Shown here: positions 6,906-9,491 of the stretch, piece after piece
Layout: each line of letters opens with the position of its first letter
Numbering within the stretch: position 1 is the first letter of the stretch
DNA from: an uncultured Collinsella sp.
Lineage (GTDB): Bacteria; Actinomycetota; Coriobacteriia; Coriobacteriales; Coriobacteriaceae
Length of the DNA: 9,491 nucleotides
Assembly: GCA_902489515.1 (NCBI GenBank)
Contig: CABUAL010000051.1
Span: forward strand, 1-9,491
Reading direction: 5' to 3'
The notes under the pieces: generated by a model
What the model was told of the DNA's origin: nothing
Database searches by the model: none
What the model saw: the letters and a program-made list of their open reading frames with translations, nothing else
Translations under genes and position numbers: made by a program

Positions 6906-6934
6906 GGTGCAAAGTAACCTGTCCCCTTTGCACC
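6906..6934. repeat. Short palindromic unit directly after the exporter stop, REP-like
   Basis: GGTGCAAAG (6906-6914) and CTTTGCACC (6926-6934) form a perfect 9-bp stem around an 11-base loop containing CCTGTCCC. It begins two bases after the exporter TAA. Its size, its position just past a stop codon and its GGGGACAGG-type loop resemble extragenic palindromes mobilised by REP-associated transposases. That link is from memory of such sequences and is untested. Confidence 0.6.
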
Positions 6935-6936
6935 AA

Positions 6937-8505
6937 TTAGCTGGTGTGGCGCCAGCGAGGGTCGGTGAGTGTACGTGCCACACCCAGACCAACGGGCAAA
7001 AACGCCACGATGAGCACTGCACGCACAAACCAACCGAGCATATTGACTGTGTCGAAGGTGCACATGTAATACATCGAGCGATACAGATACAAACCCGGCA
7101 CCATAATGACAATCGAAGGCACCGTGAGAGCGATACGCGGGTAGGTGAGCTTGACTTCGGCCAAGCTTGCCAGCAGACCCGATACCAGCGCGCCGATAAA
7201 CGCTGCTGCCTCGGGAGGCATTCCCGTGCTGAGGCCCAGGAAGGGAATCATCGTCGGCGCATCGACGAGCGTAAGGCGCAGGGTATTGGAAACGGCGCCG
7301 ATCAACCCAGCTGCCGCGGCCATCTTTACCGGGCTGTTGAACATCACCGAGAAGCCGAATACGCCAACGAAGCTCATCACCACGCGCAGGAGCGTAAGGG
7401 CAAGCGGCGAAAGGCCGAGCGGGGCAAAATCATCCGGTGCCAGCCCCACACACTCGGCAACCATCCAGCCCACAAGGGTCGCCATCACAATAATCGACAC
7501 AGCATACGAAAGACGCTCGATGCCGCTTCGCATGTCGAGCTTAGCGATGTCGAGGCCTGCCGTAATGAGGGGAAAGCCGGGAATCACAAAGAGCATGGCG
7601 CCGATATAGCCTTCTTGGTGCGACATTGCCCCTGGAATGACCTGGCTAAGGCCGAGCAATGCCAGCAGATACGAAACGCAAGCGAGCGCAACGCCAGTCG
7701 TCAGCGCGCTAAACTGGCCAAGACCCTGCTTGAGAATATGGGAGCGAGCAAAATTGCCGACACCAGCGCCTACGAACGCGCAGGCCATCTCGATAGGGCC
7801 GCCGCCGAGCAAAAAGACGAAGGCGCCACAAGCACAGGCCGCCGCAAGGCCCTGTTGCCAGGGATCGTAATCGGGCTTTGAGCTCTCAACGGTCTTGAGC
7901 ATCTCGTGGTATTCGTGCACGGTAAACCGGCGCCCGTAAATCTCGATTTCCTTTAAGAAGCTCTCCATCATCCAGATGCGATGGGTATTGACTCCCGTTG
8001 TGGGCAGGCTGACAACCTCGTTAAAGCAGTGGCCATCTTCGATGCAGGTGCACTCAAACGACAGGAGACTCAGGTCGACGTGAATCGTGACGCCGAGCAC
8101 GGCGGCAACACGATTCATGGTATCGCGCACGCGCCAGGCACCTGTTCCGCTTGCCAGCATAAGCATGCCGGTGCGGCAGATGATGGATGACTTATCGGTG
8201 AGCGGCGCATCGACAGCAAGCTCATCGCCTGAAGTCACGATCTGACGCCAGTCAGTTTTCATATGGAGCGCGCCGGCACGAACGCCGTGGTGCATGGGGG
8301 CTCTCGAAAGCAGCGAGTCAAGGCGCGAAGGCTGTGGGGGCTCCACTGATTCACCCTCAACCTCATCAGCCTCTTCATCGACCAGATCAAAGGAATCAAG
8401 CGGCGCTGGCTCGCGACGGTCGATCAGCTCCTCGTCCTCATCATCAAAGTAATTGAACTGATCGAGCATGTCCTCTTCGATTGCACGCTCGCTCGCGTCG
8501 TCCAT
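6937..8505 (-). CDS. ThrE-family threonine/serine exporter, fused form
   Basis: A 522-residue membrane transporter expected to export threonine/serine or related small molecules. The order is an acidic hydrophilic tail (1-60), a soluble ThrE N-terminal region (about 100-205, with SLPTTGVNTHRIWM), then about ten transmembrane helices from residue 217 to 510. The first five helices belong to the DUF1212-type half, with the proline motif VIPGFPLITAGLDI (307-320). The last five form the DUF3815-type half, with the related VPSIVIMVPGLYLYRSMY (462-479). The total suits the fused ThrE known from Corynebacterium (about 490 residues), not the split two-protein form. The ATG at 8505 is chosen because GGAAGGGAG sits seven bases before it; an in-frame TTG at 8550 would add 15 residues without such a site. 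An IS110 element lies about 140-320 bases upstream in divergent orientation. Substrate is not certain from sequence. Confidence 0.88.
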   Translation of the reverse strand: MDDASERAIEEDMLDQFNYFDDEDEELIDRREPAPLDSFDLVDEEADEVEGESVEPPQPSRLDSLLSRAPMHHGVRAGALHMKTDWRQIVTSGDELAVDAPLTDKSSIICRTGMLMLASGTGAWRVRDTMNRVAAVLGVTIHVDLSLLSFECTCIEDGHCFNEVVSLPTTGVNTHRIWMMESFLKEIEIYGRRFTVHEYHEMLKTVESSKPDYDPWQQGLAAACACGAFVFLLGGGPIEMACAFVGAGVGNFARSHILKQGLGQFSALTTGVALACVSYLLALLGLSQVIPGAMSHQEGYIGAMLFVIPGFPLITAGLDIAKLDMRSGIERLSYAVSIIVMATLVGWMVAECVGLAPDDFAPLGLSPLALTLLRVVMSFVGVFGFSVMFNSPVKMAAAAGLIGAVSNTLRLTLVDAPTMIPFLGLSTGMPPEAAAFIGALVSGLLASLAEVKLTYPRIALTVPSIVIMVPGLYLYRSMYYMCTFDTVNMLGWFVRAVLIVAFLPVGLGVARTLTDPRWRHTS

Positions 8506-8640
8506 ATAGACGCTCCCTTCCTGCCGACTAACCCCCATCCTAGGCAGCAACGGCTAAAGGAAACATAAAAGAGACGACTGTCATGCGAGCCATGTGGGCA
8601 ATATCCGTTGGGTAGTCGTTTAAGAACGTCCCCAATGACT
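8506..8640. other. Promoter region of the exporter, up to the insertion element
   Basis: Intergenic DNA, less GC-rich than its surroundings, that must contain the exporter promoter unless the insertion element separated it. I see no confident -35/-10 pair. An inverted repeat GTAGTC (8612-8617) / GACTAC (8637-8642) lies near the probable junction with the IS110 element. No gene is visible. Confidence 0.35.
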
Positions 8641-8689
8641 ACATCGATGTTCTAAGTGTCAACCAAGTCAACGCCGCAGATAGAGGACG

Positions 8690-8822
8690 GACAGACACTA
8701 TGACCCAATCCGAGGGCACGGAAACGACAGGAGCCCCCGCTCGTGACCGCGGGTCGGGGCTGCGACAATGTTGTTGAAGTGCCAGAGGCGCAGCCGCGCC
8801 GCAACGAGGTTGGGAGGCTCCC
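8690..8822 (+). ncRNA. Candidate IS110 bridge RNA within the leader of the transposase
   Basis: IS110-group elements carry a structured non-coding RNA between the left end and the recombinase start; its two loops pair with donor and target DNA. Here the leader holds stem-loop A, AGCC+CCCGC (8732-8740) with GCGGG+GGCT (8749-8761), and stem-loop B, GTTG (8773-8776) with CAAC (8802-8805) closing a GGCGC/GCGCC hairpin (8787-8800). Stem-loop B has a large one-sided internal loop, 8777-8786. A third small palindrome, GGGAG/CTCCC (8812-8822), covers the transposase ribosome-binding site. A weaker AGTGTC/GACACT pair (8655-8660/8694-8699) may mark the 5' side. The call rests on position plus foldability; ends and guide loops were not established. 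Confidence 0.4.
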
Positions 8823-9488
8823 GTGCCTAGATATTCTACCGCCTTCGGAATGGACGTACACCTCAGGTCCACCACCGTCTGCGCGCTCGACGCGGAGACG
8901 GGCGAGGCCGTGGCGAGGAGGTTCCGCGGCAACCCGTGGGGCGAGGTCGCGGAGTGGATGTCGGGCTTCCCGGGCCCGTCGCTCGCCGCCTACGAGAGCG
9001 GCTACCTCGGCTTCGCGCCGCAGAGGGAGCTGTCGGCCCTCGGCGTCGACTGCGTCGTCGCGGCCGTCTCCAAGGTCCCGAGGTCGGCGGCAGACCTCTC
9101 GTCCAAGAACGACCGCAACGACGCGGCCAGGATGGCCAAGGCGATACTGTCGCACGACGTCACCCCGGTATGGGTGCCGTCCCCCGAGATCGAGGGGCTC
9201 AGGGACCTCGCCGCCGCCCACGACGCCGCGACCGCCAGGCTCGCGGCGGCGAAGCAGCGGCTCCTGGCGTTCCTGGCCCGCCGCGGCTACGTCTACGGAG
9301 GCACGACGCCGGCCGGCAACCCCCGGAAGTACTGGACGTACGGCTTCCTCAGGTGGCTCGACGGCATACGCCCCGCCGACGACGGCGGCATCCGGGCGCT
9401 CGCGGCGCTGAGGAACGAGGTCGAGGCGGCCGACGAGACGAGGAAGGCCGTCCTCGCCGAATACAGGGCCGCCGTCGCGGCGGGCTGA
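8823..9488 (+). CDS. IS110-family transposase, N-terminal DEDD domain, apparently truncated
   Basis: A 221-codon reading frame starting at GTG 8823, five bases after GGGAGG. It is the RuvC-like N-terminal domain of an IS110 recombinase (DEDD_Tnp_IS110). The catalytic residues are visible: D11 in FGMDVH, E58 in AYESG, and D97 and D100 in KNDRNDAARMA, spaced as in IS621. The helical segment from about 118 onward is the usual linker. Family members are about 330-420 residues and need a C-terminal Transposase_20 domain with the nucleophilic serine, which is absent here. The frame meets TGA at 9486, three bases before the window ends, so the gene is truncated or frameshifted there. Dropping one G from the GGG at 9482-9484 would read on as Ala-Asp-Ser. 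Codon use differs from the neighbours: 12 of 21 arginines are AGG. Its C-terminal half may lie just outside the window in another frame. Confidence 0.85.
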   Translation: MPRYSTAFGMDVHLRSTTVCALDAETGEAVARRFRGNPWGEVAEWMSGFPGPSLAAYESGYLGFAPQRELSALGVDCVVAAVSKVPRSAADLSSKNDRNDAARMAKAILSHDVTPVWVPSPEIEGLRDLAAAHDAATARLAAAKQRLLAFLARRGYVYGGTTPAGNPRKYWTYGFLRWLDGIRPADDGGIRALAALRNEVEAADETRKAVLAEYRAAVAAG

Positions 9489-9491
9489 TTC

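Larger units (their letters stand above)
8641..9491 (+). mobile_element. IS110-family insertion sequence, left part (left boundary uncertain)
   Basis: The element is recognised from its DEDD transposase and its long non-coding leader. IS110 elements lack terminal inverted repeats and target duplications, so the left end cannot be placed from one copy. It should lie between about 8640 and 8700, where composition rises to that of the transposase gene. The right end is outside the window. The element is oriented away from the chromosomal genes. Confidence 0.6.

Noticed and set aside
6901..7881. A 326-codon plus-strand frame opposite the exporter
   Set aside because: It is rich in His, Arg and Gln, as expected from the reverse complement of membrane-helix codons, and starts inside a palindromic repeat.
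8506..8550. Alternative exporter start at the TTG at 8550
   Set aside because: It has no good ribosome-binding site, whereas the ATG at 8505 has GGAAGGGAG at seven bases.
8652..9221. A 189-codon minus-strand frame across the IS110 leader and transposase
   Set aside because: It is antisense to catalytic residues of the transposase and has no family resemblance.

Overview
The window is about 60% GC. It reads as part of the chromosome of a strictly anaerobic, high-GC Gram-positive bacterium. Gene content and composition point to the gut class Coriobacteriia, perhaps Collinsella; this is inference, since no marker gene is present. All chromosomal genes lie on the minus strand. The only plus-strand gene is an insertion-sequence transposase at the right edge.

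Layout from right to left, in the direction of chromosomal transcription. (1) 8640-9491: the left part of an IS110-family element. It has a DEDD transposase N-terminal domain and a roughly 180-base structured leader that is the expected place for a bridge RNA. The reading frame stops 3 bases before the window ends. (2) 6937-8505: a fused ThrE-type threonine/serine exporter with an unusually acidic N-terminal tail. (3) 6714-6936: intergenic DNA with two compact palindromic units and a C8 tract. (4) 6663-6713: a strong hairpin with a T-run, placed so close to the next gene that it may be an attenuator. (5) 6070-6618: a small four-helix DUF2798 membrane protein, followed by a long 3' region and a clear terminator at 5871-5903. 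(6) 5821-5858: a candidate promoter with a perfect 9-3-9 palindrome. (7) 1349-5788: a 1479-residue fusion of two BcrAD/BadFG-type activase ATPases with two HgdB/DUF2229-type modules. It overlaps by 17 bases a TetR regulator (676-1365). (8) 1-483: the start of clpC, which runs off the left edge.

The most coherent unit is the operon formed by the palindrome, the giant activase/dehydratase fusion and tetR. From family knowledge, proteins of this architecture include the anaerobic plasmalogen synthase (PlsA/PlsR) of clostridia. The downstream TetR protein probably binds the palindrome and controls its own operon, which would make this a self-regulated membrane ether-lipid locus. That function is inferred, not shown. 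The other item of interest is the IS110 leader, with two stem-loops that could carry the guide loops of a bridge RNA.
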